A stretch of DNA of 64,000 nt, taken from the NCBI GenBank assembly GCA_030340625.1, contig JAOPHQ010006594.1, positions 1 to 64,000 on the forward strand, read 5' to 3'. A program made the position numbers and the translations under genes. Below, piece after piece: positions 23,101 to 34,571 of the stretch. Position 1 is the stretch's first letter. Each line of letters opens with the position of its first letter. Origin of the DNA: Merluccius polli (lineage: Eukaryota; Chordata; Actinopteri; Gadiformes; Merlucciidae). The notes beneath the pieces are model-generated. The model searched no databases. It worked only from the letters and a program-made list of their open reading frames with translations, and was not told the DNA's origin.

Positions 23101-25622
23101 ATATTTTACTTTGTTCGGGGCGTTTCTGGGCATCAACCTTTGGTCAGTCGGTAGCCCCCAGCCAACAGTGCACAGGGTGTAAAGCGGGACTCTAAAAATG
23201 TAGCAACCATGTCCCAGATCGTAAGCATGCATCCAAAAGAAAGTTACAACAATGGCGGACACAGTGCCAAAAAAAAGAAAATATATCGAAGCAAAAAACC
23301 ATGCGGACAAAGCTTGTTTCAAAAGTCAGCCCGGGGAGAAGGGGCCAACTTTGAATGTTGTTTTTACAAACTGCAACCGACAAATCCTACTCATTGTGCC
23401 TTTAATGGGCAGGGTGGACTACTGATTGAGACCGAAAGGTTCTGGGTTCAAAGCCCAATGTCCTACAGTTTTTCTGTAGGCATCCTTGAGCAAGATGCCC
23501 TAACCTCCTACCTGGTATTGACTCAAGTCACACTTTTATCCAAAGCGATTTACAGACATTTCAGATACAGGTCATTAAGGAGCAGGTTATGAACGGTTAT
23601 GGCATCTTGCTCAAAGATGCCTCAAGGTTACGCTGGTTATGTAGTTGCGCAGCAGCACAAGAAGTTCATTCGTACTGCATTCTGATGTCCTCTCTCTCCT
23701 GTTCTTCCCTCCAGACAGTTAGGGTTAAATCACTACAAAATATGAAAATACATAAGTTATTGTAAAGATGTTACATAGAGGTTGTTGTGGGTCACAGAGC
23801 TGTATTGTTAAATTGTCCCTTTATTTTTAACTTAACATTTGAAAGCTTAAGCTGAAGTAACCACCTTGCTAGGCCACAAGAAAACATGCCTAACCTATCT
23901 CTCACCTTGTAGTTAAATTCTGCCCTCCTGGTCTTCCTGGCGAAGTGGTCAATAACTCTGTCTTATACCATGGTCTGGGTGAATACTCGATTCTGATTGG
24001 CTGGAGGGTGTAGGTTAAAAAGTGTTAATGTACACCTAGGAAAGACGTTGACGCTATGAAGACGCTATGGCCAAGTTGCTAGGCAACGCCTGCATACGGG
24101 AGATATTAAATAGTCCGCTCGTACAAATAAAAAAACCCTCACGATTTTAACTCTAAAACACATTAAAGTATTATTAATTGATTAGATATTATATGAATGG
24201 ATTTCGCGGACTTCACATCATCCATTAATTTCTGTTAATGGACACCTCGTCGGGCATTATCCCTTACATACCAGCTGGGAGTTCCTTCTAAGGATTTAAC
24301 TGTTCTCCTTTCAATTGCAACAAATGCCAAGTTTCGCAGACGCAGAAAAAAAAGGTGTATCTTATTAAATGAATGTTCAACAAATTATGTATGTGTTCGT
24401 CAGTTGTCACTGTCAAAGTCAGTTCACGATAGATGCCTAATGAAGGCGATGACTGGCCAGAGTGTTGGGTCAATCATATTCTATTCAATTCTACCCTATC
24501 GGTCACTGCTTCACGGGTGGGACTTATCTGCCATAAGGATCAATTGAAACGGAAACAATCCACGAGCCGCCTGGGGTTTCACTCGATTTACATTGAAGTC
24601 AATGGGAAAAGATATCTATGGTGGTGAAGCGAAAGGAAAGTCTGATTCACTGTAATTATCTGTTCCACCGCAGGTGGCGCTGTTGTCACTCAGAATTGAT
24701 TTCAGGAAAACAGCTTGTTGTAGTGACTGTATTTCTGTTTCAAAGCACTGAAAATGGGATTATTGTTAGATTTTTTTTTTTAAACATTTTTTTTGGTGAA
24801 GCACTGCTTCACCTGTAGTCTTATAGAAGCCTCCACTGGTGGCGTCAACTTTCTATGCAACCAGTATGTTAGGCAATGTTTCAGACATTGGCGACTCAGT
24901 GGAAACCATCACTTAAAAGGTACCTAACTGATGGATTAATGTATATATTACACAGCTCATGTCAACCTTTCCTTTGACAGCATAGACATTCAACACAGCC
25001 CTCCCTAGGGAGACAACCATCTGGGGCACCATCACCAAAAGCAGCCTATATTCACCTTTCATTCTTTACATTACACACACACCCCATGATGCACCCCGAA
25101 GGCGAGCGTGGCATTTCCTGGTTGTCGTAACAATGGGCATGTGTCTGTGTGTTTCACAGGGACATGATGGAGCGCAACAGGAAGACTAAGGGTGCCCAGC
25201 GCATCAACGCCATGCTGGCGGCCATCGTAGCAGCGTTCGCCCTGTGCTGGCTGCCGCTGACAGTCTTCAACACGCTGTTCGACTGGAACCACCAGGCTCT
25301 GCCCGCCTGCCAGCATGACGCCGTGTTCTCCGCATGCCACCTGACAGCCATGGCGTCCACGTGTGTCAACCCTGTGGTCTACGGCTTTCTCAACAGCAAC
25401 TTCCAGAAGGAGTTCAAGTCCACTCTACAGCGGTGCCAGTGCGTGCACGACGTGCTGCCCGAGAGCTATGAGAGCTTCCCGCTGTCGACGGTGGGCAGCG
25501 AGGGCGTGACCAAGGCCACATCACTCAACAGGATGGGCTCTGTGCTCAGCTCCCTGCCCAGGCACGAGACCACCACCGCTGCCACAGCAGGGGCTGCAAC
25601 AACAACAACCATGCAAGGCTAA
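19811..25622 (+). CDS. npy4r: Neuropeptide Y family receptor (Y1/Y4/Y8 subfamily), four coding exons, 390 aa
   Basis: A rhodopsin-class GPCR for NPY/PYY/pancreatic-polypeptide-type peptides, normally Gi/o-coupled at the plasma membrane. Exons are 19811-20131, 20841-21082, 22299-22445 and 25160-25622. All introns are GT-AG and the frame is open throughout. Visible features: N-terminal Asn-Ser/Thr sites (residues 3-5), TM1 GN motif, RNVTNIL in the first loop, Cys106 and ECL2 Cys193 for the disulphide, ERH (130-132) replacing DRY as in Y receptors, CWLP in TM6 (266-269), FDW with Asp278 (the conserved peptide-contact acidic residue), NPVVY (307-311) in TM7, and a Cys-rich palmitoylation-like RCQC in the tail. 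The ATG at 19811 is chosen because it precedes the Asn-rich extracellular start; an in-frame ATG at 19769 would add 14 residues. Motifs in TM3-ECL2 and the tail (PLSTV) resemble Y4 (fish Ya) and Y8 most, so npy8 is the alternative to npy4r. Confidence 0.9.
20132..20840 (+). other. Intron 1 of the NPY receptor gene
   Basis: 709 bp, mostly CA-rich microsatellite and C/T-rich DNA. No other feature. Confidence 0.85.
20841..21082 (+). CDS. npy4r: NPY receptor coding exon 2 (TM3 to ECL2)
   Basis: The acceptor CTCTTCCAG|GTGACTCC follows a strong pyrimidine tract. The exon encodes TM3 with ERH at 130-132, TM4, and the first half of ECL2 with an Asn-Ala-Ser glycosylation site. It ends in phase 2 at TTCAG|GTGGGA. 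Confidence 0.9.
21083..22298 (+). other. Intron 2 of the NPY receptor gene with a (CTTT)n tract
   Basis: 1216 bp. A (CTTT)n microsatellite lies at about 21741-21775. The rest is unremarkable. Confidence 0.85.
22299..22445 (+). CDS. npy4r: NPY receptor coding exon 3 (ECL2 to TM5)
   Basis: The acceptor CTGTCCCCAG|GGACC completes Arg188. The exon encodes ECL2 with Cys193, then TM5 (TSLLLFQYCLPLLLVLFCYL) and the start of the third loop. It ends in phase 2 at CGCAG|GTCATA, splitting Arg237. Confidence 0.9.
22446..25159 (+). other. Intron 3 of the NPY receptor gene; holds a MITE-like unit and SINEs
   Basis: 2714 bp. A unit at about 22950-23395 is bounded by CAATGAGTAGGATTT and its inverted copy AATCCTACTCATTG, suggesting an unclassified MITE. 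It is followed directly by SINE sequence. No exon-like ORF interrupts the intron. Confidence 0.6.
23403..23640. mobile_element. tRNA-derived SINE copies (two, opposite orientation)
   Basis: A forward copy has a B-box-like GGTTCTGGGTTCAAAGCCC (about 23437) and the body motif CATCCTTGAGCAAGATGCCC. It is followed by a reverse copy with CTTTTATCCAAAGCGATTTAC and GGCATCTTGCTCAAAGATGCC. Shared body sequence ties them to 17885 and 46258. Confidence 0.6.
25160..25622 (+). CDS. npy4r: NPY receptor coding exon 4 (ICL3, TM6, TM7, tail)
   Basis: The acceptor GTGTTTCACAG|GGAC follows. The exon encodes the third loop, TM6 (CWLP), ECL3, TM7 (NPVVY) and a 77-residue cytoplasmic tail that ends in a Thr/Ala-rich low-complexity stretch. 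The stop TAA ends at 25622. Confidence 0.92.
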
Positions 25623-26577
25623 TCAAGCTACGCGGGCTAATAGCGGGAGAAGGGGGGAGGGGCGCTAATCACTTAAGCCACTTGTGTTTTGAGAAGTCTT
25701 CGGGTAACCGCAATTAGAGTATTATAGCCCACCACAACTTTCTTATTGTCGGTTCGAATAACCAAAATTTGGAGTTTCGCAGCAGCTTTTTTCTGCCACC
25801 AAAACAACTTATTGCGTAGCTTATGGGAGTACCAGAGCACAGACTGGAAAGGGTAGATGATTGGAAACAATTTTTGTTTATCTCTAAACAACTTGACATG
25901 AATAATTCTTCAACCTCGAAGAGAATATTCACCTGAGACCCAGGAGAGTTCAACACCCCCCCCACAAAAAAAAAGACTACAGATGGAAGGGAAATTCAAC
26001 CAAGACAGACTTGGATAACAGAAACCACCGCCACGGTGGTGTTGTCATGGCGACAACTGGTTTTAATTTGGGTGGAATGCACATCCCCCCCCAGAGCAGA
26101 AGCATTAGCAGCGGTGGTGTTGGTGACAGTGGTAGTGACGGTGGTGGTGGTAATGATGGTGGTGGTGATGGAGGTGGTGAAGGTGGAGGTGGTGATAGAA
26201 GGGGTGGAGGTAGTGATGTTGGTGGTGGTGATGGAGTTGGTGGGGATGGTGGTGGTGTTCGAGGTACCTGCCAATCCCACCTCTCATATATTTCTCATGA
26301 GCAATGTCACTGCTAGGCAGCTCCCCATTGTATCGATGCCTGGCTCAGGGTCCAGGTAATGACAAATGGACCCCTGGAACTCAACAGTCATGGAGGGGCT
26401 AGGTGTGGTAGGGGGTGGTGGTGACGGTTGGCTCTAACTCATTGCCCTGACCTTGTAACATGTTGGGATCTTGATGTAGGTTCACTATGTTTCTAGAGAA
26501 ATGCCACTGTAGGATTAATGCAGTTGAAAAAAAGAAATGGCAAAGTATATATACTGTATACAATCAATTGATCTATG

Positions 26578-26657
<80 letters not shown>

Positions 26658-27251
26658 TTATTATAGCCATTGATTGTATATAATATGAATACCGGCATAT
26701 GTAAATTAAATATTTAAATATTACGACATCATTCATTCCAAGAAAAAAAAAAGATGTTATCAGACAATAATCCAGAACAATGAAATATATATTCTGGTGC
26801 AGTACTATTATCAATACTATTTTAAGTACTATTAAAATAGGGACTCTTGTAGCGCAACCTTTGCTAAGCTATATGTAGCAATATGGATGTTATGATTGTG
26901 GTATTGAAATTATTGTTTTATTGTTTTGATTGATTATTGATATTCATTGTCTTATGAAATATCATTGATAACGAAAAAGTCCAGAGTACACAGCACAGTA
27001 CCTAATGTGTTTGGTTGTCCGAAGAAAGAAAAAGATGATCTACCGAAGTGATTTTTATTTAAAGTATGATTCCAATGTATCAATGAGTTGTCTTTCTCTT
27101 GTGTTTTGAAAAGCATTTGGTTTGTTGTGGTTAGTTTCTTTGAGATTTCCTGTGTTAAAATTAAAAAACAACATCTAGTAGGAGGTGTGCATTTGCAGCA
27201 CATGCACACTTAAATCAGTGTTTCAATCCCATTTTCTGTCTCAACAGTTGC
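25623..27251. other. 3' flank of the receptor gene; GGT-rich and (AT)n microsatellites
   Basis: Holds a long imperfect (GGT)n tract (about 26110-26265) and a 70-bp (AT)n tract (about 26581-26653). Valine/glycine- or histidine-rich frames across the first are compositional. The 3' UTR presumably lies here, but no poly(A) site could be assigned. Confidence 0.5.
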
Positions 27252-27259
27252 CTTTAGTC

Positions 27260-29800
27260 CAGGGCTATTCAATTACTAATTCAGTGGGGCCAGATTTTCA
27301 AAACAAGAAATTCAGTTGGGCCAGACATTTTCAGCAGCAAGTCATGACAAATTTTGGACCAACACAAATGAATGTATTGAAAAACACAAATGTTTTATTA
27401 ATTGTCACATCTGAAAAAGTACATACATCTTTGGTGAAATCTAACCTAGGCAAAACTCAAAAAAACAAAATAGTGCACAATATTAGGCCTACCAATAGCC
27501 AGTTTCCTTTTTGAAGCTAAATAAAATAAATATTTGTCATATCTGACTCTGAGGCAAAACACAAGGTGCATTGAAAACAAAATAGTGCACATTTATAGGT
27601 TTCCTTTTTTAAATAAATAAAATAAATATTTAAACCCAAAACAAGAAATAACTAAGTAGCTTAACAAACATGAATACTGTCAGTTACTTAGTTAAATATC
27701 ATTTTCTTGCTATGTTACACTGCTGAGTTCTCAGTGGGAGAAGTGGCATCTTTTGTTTTGAATGAAAGCAGTGATTCTGGGCCCATAGGATGTCAGTGCA
27801 ATCCGAAGGCATTCGTGAAGTGTACTGTCAGACAGGGAGCAACAAGAGCTGCTCTTAATTGAGTTCATGTGTGAGAAGCTTGATTCACATGTGTATGTGG
27901 AGCCAAACATACTCAGCACAAACACTGCTACTCTCTTGATGTTAGGGAACTGATGTGGGTTGACATCAGTCCAAAACCTGGCAGGCTCGTTGGTGCACAG
28001 CTCCTGTGCCATGGTTAAGGATGACCGCATGTCCACAAGTTCGAGAATGAACTTCCCCTCGTCAATGGGAACGGCCACCTCCTTTGCTTTGGCGAATAAA
28101 GCCCATTCTATTGCGACAGTGAACGGGTCTCTGGCAAAACACATCACCTCTGTTGGCAAAGCAAGTCCATCCAACTGACCAGCAAAGTTTTCTTTTAACT
28201 TCGCAACGAAATCTGTCATCACAGCGGTAATGCGTGCCGGGGATGAGATGCATTTGCAGAGCGTCGGAAAATGCAACATTCGGCCTGTGCTCAAGTCAGT
28301 CTCGAAAAGATCCAGTTTGACTTGGAATGCGCGCATCTGTTCTATCAGTTCAATGACAGTTTTGTCTCTGCCTTGTAGTCCCACATTTAAGTCATTCAGG
28401 TGTTTGAATATGTCACTGAGAAAGCAGACATCGCCAATGAAGTTGTCATCCAGCATTCGGTTCAAGTGTGTTTCGGCCGTTTTATGCTTGCTGCTGCGGA
28501 GGAAGGCTGTGATTTCCTCTCTTAGATCACATAAACGCTCCAGCGCTTTGCCTTTGGACAGCCACCTGACGTCATTGTGCAAAAGCAGGTCGTGGTGCTC
28601 AGCAGACAGATGAAATTAATTGTTGCCATCACGCTGTCCATTGTCGTCTTGAGCTCCCCGCTTAGTTTTGCGCACAATACCGTCTGATGCACAATGCAGT
28701 GTAAGGATATCATCTGAGGTGCAACAGCGGACCAACATGCAGCCAAACCATTAACTTTTCCCGTCATGGATGGAGCCCCATCCGTTACAAGCATGCACAC
28801 TCATCTCATATCAAGGCCATTGTCTTCAAAAAAAGTTGAATTCTTCTCAAAGAGCACCTTGCTTGTTGTGTGTCCTTTTAACGGCAGTAAGCTGAGCAGT
28901 TCCTCTCTGAAGCATTTGCCATATATGCACAGTTGAGCGGTATCTGTCTTATCTGTGGACTCATCTACTGCTATAGACATGACATCAGCTTTCTTCAGGT
29001 CTTCCAAAAGCATTTCGAACACATCAGTAGCAAGAAGTTGAACCCTGCGAATATTTGAGGTGTCTGACGGGTACGTTTTTAATGGCAGAGGTCACGCTTG
29101 TTTTTACTTTGTCGTCATTTATAACCTCATTCACGACGGCCAGCATGCACTCTTTCATGGTTTCAGAGTCTGTAAATGGCCTTTTCTTTTTAGCCAAGTT
29201 CCATGACACACGAAGGGAAGCTGCTGTAGCTCTCTCTTGGGCCGTACATCTGGTTGTAAGATGCCAGCAAACTCTGCATCTTTGCAGCCCTCTCCTGAGA
29301 TCCCTCGGGAAAGTTTGAGCGGAAATTCGGGTGTTTCTCAATGTGGTGTCTCCGCACATTGTAATCTTTCAATACCGCAACACACTCATTACAAATTAAA
29401 CACATCGGTTTGGCATTTGGATTGGGCGGCAAAATGAATAAATACTTGTCAGTCCAGGTTGGGTTGAACCGACGGTTTTCAGTGTCCAATTTGCGTTTTT
29501 GAGTTGACAAAGACATTTTAGATAGATTAGATTAGACGACTCGCCTTCGATCACTTCCTTGACAGACCATGGACATATGCGCGGGTTGAATGATGCTAGA
29601 TTCCTGTTACTAGGTTACGCGGAGTGTTGCATTCACGGTCTGTACTACTGTAGGAATTTCTGAAGGCAAGGCTCGATTTTTTATTTTATTTTTTATTTGT
29701 ATTTATTTTCTATGCGCTTTTTGCAGGGCCACGGGCTGGGCCACTCGGAAGGTGCTTCTGGGCCGCATGTGGCCTGCGGGCCGCCATATGAATAGGCCTG
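27260..29800 (-). mobile_element. hAT (Charlie-like) DNA transposon, decayed, with 8-bp TSD
   Basis: Inverted ends CAGGGCTATTCAA (27260) and a match to its complement (ATGAATAGGCCTG, ending 29800) are flanked by CTTTAGTC (27252-27259) and CTCTAGTC (29801-29808), a 7/8 match to an 8-bp hAT duplication. GGGGCCAGATTT / GGGCCGC subterminal motifs are typical of this group. It is 2541 bp long and contains one minus-strand transposase pseudogene. Confidence 0.88.
27731..29516 (-). pseudogene. hAT transposase pseudogene (GTF2IRD2/ZBED-like)
   Basis: Starts at 29516 with a BED-type zinc finger (CLIC...HHIEKH). The RNase-H-like core follows in pieces: first acidic motif SIAVDESTD (about 28950), second motif VTDGAPSMTG followed by HCIVHQ (about 28720-28790). 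The hATC dimerisation segment near 27800-27950 includes FPNIKRVAVFVLSMFGSTYTCESSFSHM-like residues. The reading frame changes at least twice (near 29200-29360 and 28550) and a stop falls at 28801-28803, so it is not functional as it stands. Proteins of this shape also gave rise to vertebrate host genes, but the TIRs, TSD and stops here indicate a dead transposon copy. Confidence 0.85.
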
Positions 29801-29808
29801 CTCTAGTC

Positions 29809-32056
29809 TTATCAGTGGTGACAGACTATGTACCAAACAATTAAAAGCACCTAAACTAGTTCAAATACTTTAAAGTAGTTAAAAGCATCTAAACTAGTTC
29901 AAATACTTTAAAGCACTTGATGTACTACTCAGTTTAGCAAGAAAAGACAAATGTAAAATATTTATTTATTTACCTTGTACCTTTGTAGATTAATAGTGTA
30001 AAACTTAAAAATCTCTAAGCCTTTTCATTTTTTATTGCTGATCTCAATATGGGGAATGTCCATTACGCTTGACAACCAGAATTATTTTTTAATTGTTTTA
30101 GCCTTTAGCAGGTGAAATCCCCATAATAACAGCAGCCCGGTATCGACCGAGGGACGTGAACATTGTGGATTCACCCGTCCAGGAATGACTAGGCCTACAA
30201 CATATCCAGCGACCACCGAGCTCCACTTTGATTTCCCCATAGGCTTCCCAACATGCAAATATCAATGACCTGCCAATCAGTCCACCATTTCAATGTCCTC
30301 CATTTCCAGTCCATTTCCTTGGACCCCAATTCCTTAGAAACATCTGTTGTAAATCTGCGCTATTATTGGCTATATTGTTAGTGAAGTTTCCATTCAATGT
30401 GCCCGACTCTGGCTGTTTTCGTCTCTCGGGGACGTTTGTGTGTCTGTCGCCGCCGGTCTTAACAAGCACTCTGCCAGTTGAATTTATACATGAAGACTTG
30501 TTTTGTTGGGGTACGCTTTCTCCTCCATGGAAATATCTTGACAATACTGTCAGAAGATCGGCGTGTATGGTTGAAAACCACGTCCCATCCCCAAAAACGA
30601 GGTCTGACAACGTGCGCATTGAATGAGACACAAGGTTTTACCAGCTGTTGGGAGCCGTTGACAGCCGGGGGTTGCTGGGGAGCCTGAGCTGCGGCTAACA
30701 CATGTTACACTGCAGCTGCCGCCCATGTAGTGGCGGTACACAAATAGACAGTGTGGTACACAAACACACCGTTAACATTGTACAACAAACATTTGTTTTA
30801 CGCTGCTAGCTGTCGTAGCCTAGCGCATGTACACAGTTCGCTGCTGTAGTACACAAACACACCGTTAACCATTAGCTAGGGGTTAGCTGCTGTGGTACCT
30901 AAACACACGGTAGTATAACACATGTTTGTTTTCCACTATTAGCTGTGGTATGCATGCAGTTAGTTTTACACACAAACACATCATTAACTGTAGTAAAAAA
31001 ACACAGTTGTAGTACAGTCAACCACAGAGCTACGCTATGCTGAAACACACACACATACACACACATACACACAATTGTAGTACACAAACACGCCATTATC
31101 TGTAGTACACAAACATTAGACCATTGTATACAATCAGTCCGATGGGATGTACTATAATTTGGAAAAGACAACATATCTACAATGCATACGTATGTAACAA
31201 AGACATGCTTTAAAAAACAAATGGAACCATTAAAGACAATACTGAACAAAGAGGGTGCATACTACCCCCCTGTCAGTTACTGACCATATTACATAAAATA
31301 ATAAGATACTTTACAGAAAATATACTGTAATCAGATCTATCCACTACATGAATAGAATGTTGACGAAATCCTAGTAGAATGTATATATAAATAGTCGCTG
31401 TTTTCCCCCCATCTGTTTCCTTGGTAACCTAGTGCTCTCGCATGTCTGTTTGTAAAACTCCAGGATTGACAGTGGTGACTGGGAGAAGAATTTAAAACCA
31501 TAACCTAAAATGGTGGCTTAATCGTGAGAAGACACCTGGGAAACACTTGTGATTATGTATACCTCCTCCCCCGCAGTCCTCTGAGCCAGAGAAGTGCTTT
31601 TAAATGTGTGTCTCGATGGCATATTTATGTATTAAGACTCTGGTAGAGGTTTCATATTAGCCTTATACAGAATGTTGGTTTCAACAATTATGTGAAACAG
31701 ATGTAAACACAGAGCAGTAATCGTCCATTTAACTGTTGACCATATGTTGTCTAAAGCATACACTAGGTGTGCATGACAAATGACAAACATGCACTGTGTA
31801 CATATGCCCATGTGTAGTATGAACATATCTGAACACCATCCTCCATTACTGCCCATGTTCATCAGTCCATATATGTACAGAGTGGGACTCGATCCAAAAC
31901 CATCGGTCAGTAGGCTACCCTTCAATGCTCTTTACGGTTATTGTTTTTTAGTTTACCAGGTACTCAAGAGCAAACTGTATATCCGTTGATACGATACATT
32001 TTCTCATGATGTCCTTTAGAAGTGTCGGAAATGTCGAAAACCTTTTTTTTTATGTT
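29809..32056. other. No gene seen; short tandem and irregular repeats
   Basis: A 43-bp duplication (CTAAACTAGTTCAAATACTTTAAAG twice) lies near 29850-29915. Irregular repeats of TAGTACACAAACACACCGTTAAC spread over about 30735-31115. A short TG/CA-rich patch is near 31045-31075. No supported exon. Confidence 0.5.
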
Positions 32057-32064
32057 GATGTTTG

Positions 32065-32631
32065 CAGTGTTGGGAGTAACGAGTTACAAAAGTAATGCAT
32101 TACTGTAACGCATTACTTTTTGCTGTAACGTGGTAATGTAAGGCATTACAAAAATATAATTGGTAATATTTTACTCGGTACAAATCTCAGTAACGCACGT
32201 TACAATGCATTTTAAACCCGAAATTAAGTGGTGTGTTGTTTTTATACAAACACCGCGAGATTAGCAGAGGAGAAAAAAATCCGCGCAAATGTTTACTTCC
32301 TGTTAGACTTCTACTAGAGAACTATCGATCGAGGACAAGATGACTGCAGCAGCGGAGTTGGACTCTACATTCGGGACTCCCGAATGTAGAGTCCAACTCC
32401 GCTGCTGCACCACATCACACATCACGTCTTAATGAGCTGCATTGAACGCAATAAGATCTATTGAGAACGCCAAATCCATATTTCCAGTTATTTTGATGAA
32501 AGTAATGCAAAAGTAGTGTAATGCCTTACAATTCAAAGACAGTAATATTGTAATGTAACGAATTACTTTGAAATGACAGTAATAAGTAATAAGTAATGAA
32601 TTACATATTTGAAGTAACTTGCCCAACACTG
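32065..32631. mobile_element. hAT-type MITE (CAGTGTTGGG ends)
   Basis: Termini CAGTGTTGGGAGTAAC / GTAACTTGCCCAACACTG are flanked by a perfect 8-bp TSD GATGTTTG (32057-32064, 32632-32639). TAATGCATTAC-type subterminal repeats are seen on both sides. It contains a perfect palindrome at 32345-32409. Confidence 0.92.
32345..32409. repeat. Perfect 32-bp-arm palindrome inside the MITE
   Basis: Arms 32345-32376 and 32378-32409 are exact reverse complements (TGCAGCAGCGGAGTTGGACT...), separated by a single C. Confidence 0.97.
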
Positions 32632-33037
32632 GATGTTTGTATATAGGCCTATTGCATTAAGCCAAATGTTATTTGATTTTGTCTGTTAATATTTACTTTG
32701 GTCATGTGTAACCTGTGAGCTGAATTTATTCAAACATGAGTCATCTTTTGTAAATAGCAAATGAGCAGATAAGATTCTGTAAAGAGTGAGTTTCTGCATA
32801 TTGCCTTGGTACTGTATTTTCAGTCAGCGTGGCTTACCTTGAATTGTGTTTACGGCTTTTACGACGTCTCTGGAGCGATCTGAGAAAGATGTAGCTTCTT
32901 ATGAGAACTGACAGCTGATTATGTCACCCTGCTGAACTTGGTCTTTCCAATCGTGTTTTTAATACAATGGTGTGCGCATTACTCTGTGTTGTTCTTGCCT
33001 GTGTTTGTTGTTGCACTTTGAAAGTAGCCTATAGCCT

Positions 33038-33395
33038 AGGCACGCGGTTCTTAAACTATTTTTTACGAATGTACCCCCTCAAAGATATTTTTTCACCAGC
33101 ACAATACATTTTAGGGAGGGAAAAATGAATTAGGCTTTTCGCACCACTTCTCAGGATGACCAGATGTTGGAAAGTCAAGCTAATTTCTCCCCCGAAAAAG
33201 CACAAAGCCAGAGGGGGGTCAGAGCTTGTGCATGTGAATCCCATTAGGCCTACTGACAACATTTTTGGTGTTTGTTTTAGCTTTCTTTTTTTCAGATTCT
33301 TCTTTCTCCTTGTTTTTGGAAATGTTCCAAGTACCCCCTGCAAGCCTTTAAAGTACCCCTAGGGGTACACAACCCCCATTTGAGAAACACTGGCC
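33038..33395. mobile_element. Charlie-like hAT MITE remnant
   Basis: The left edge CGCGGTTCTTAAACTATTTT and the right edge ATTTGAGAAACACTGG resemble the CAGTGGTTCTCAAAC class of ends. Flanks GCCTAGGC and GCCCAGGC are a 7/8 candidate TSD. TACCCCC motifs occur at both subterminal regions. Confidence 0.6.
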
Positions 33396-34397
33396 CAGGC
33401 TTTACTTCAGGGAAAAATTTTAGGGAATAGTCATGGTATTTTCATATGTATTCATGTATAAAGCCATAATTCTGTCATTCTAAGACAGTCTGCTGGTTCA
33501 CTTCAAACAATCAGAAAGCACCACTCACCATAAATTATATTTAGTGTTTAAAGGCATAACACAATCATAATTGTTACATTAATAGAACACTTATATAAGT
33601 GTTGTAGACTTACATTATAGCTCCTTTCAATAGCCTAAAATTCCTAAAATCACAGAGAGGCAAAAATAAACCAACAAATCATATTAACCAATCAAACGGG
33701 CCAAAATCCAAATGACAGACTTGCCAATACAAACACTGGCCAAACCACTTTGTAGAAAAGCTTTACTGTGTGGCCTTAAGTAGGTTGATGAAACAGGGAA
33801 TCGACTCTCCTCCGGCAAACTGTTCCAAAGCAGGAGAACAGACAACAGAAAACGCTTCGTCTCCATTAAAACATCTCCCTCCTCGACCTTGGATGTGGAC
33901 AGCTCAGCCCGAGGACACTGTGGCTTATCATACAAACAATTGTTTTCTCCTTGGTTCGTGTCCCCAATATGCTATCTGGTAATCTGTCATCATAAACCCT
34001 TAACGCAAAATAGACTTAACACATTTCGAGCTAAACATGCATGGCTATATCCCGATCACAAAAAATAAAAAAGACGCCGTGCGTAAACACCGTTTACGCA
34101 CCTCCTACATTTCTGAAATAGCATTTACACACCTCTAAATAGAGTTTACGCAACTTTAAAATTTGCTAGACTAAAGAGTTATTGTTTTACCAGCGCAAGC
34201 CGTAGTATATTCAAAATTGCGCTGCGTTATCAGTATTTACGGTATCTGGGACACGGTATCTGTGACCAATCACAAAGTCTTTTGCGGCAGCGAGGCTCGC
34301 GACAGAGCCGTAGAATGGGGCTTGCCAGCTCTATTAAGCTCTTGCTAGGTAGCTATCTGTTGCACAAGGCTGACTAGCGTGTCTGGATTCTTATCAC
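33396..34397. other. No gene seen; weak LINE-like trace
   Basis: On the minus strand near 33780-33850 a frame contains LLLWNSLPEES, which faintly resembles the C-terminal segment of fish LINE reverse transcriptases. It is too short to call. The rest shows nothing. Confidence 0.3.
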
Positions 34398-34500
34398 ATG
34401 GATACACAGCGATTTCTAAAACGTCAAAAAAGCAGGCCTCCTCCTGCCGATGCCAGCAAGAGATCTCGACCACATAGTGAGCGCAAAAAAACAAAACAAG
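34398..34500 (+). pseudogene. Possible N-terminal fragment of a zinc-finger/hAT-like protein
   Basis: An ATG opens a basic, Pro/Ser/Arg-rich stretch (MDTQRFLKRQKSRPPPADAS), a style common at the start of fish MYM-type zinc-finger and hAT transposase proteins. It ends within about 35 codons in A-rich sequence with no following domain. Confidence 0.25.
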
Positions 34501-34571
34501 TAAAGTTAGAATCACTCAGATTTGTTACAAACTTTAAAATAAAAAATGTAATAGTATTGTACGGAAGCGTA

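Noticed and set aside
23437..23456. tRNA gene suggested by a B-box-like motif
   Set aside because: No cloverleaf or anticodon arm can be drawn around it and the body matches other dispersed copies, so it is a SINE head.
23209..23592. 127-codon frame in receptor intron 3, including a start-like MADTVPKKRK phrase in another frame
   Set aside because: It spans a MITE-like unit and a SINE. No domain, and it is intronic to a well-supported gene. It could be a transposase N-terminal relic, but the evidence is too thin.
26011..26359. Glycine-, valine- and histidine-rich frames
   Set aside because: Imperfect (GGT)n microsatellite read in several frames and on both strands.
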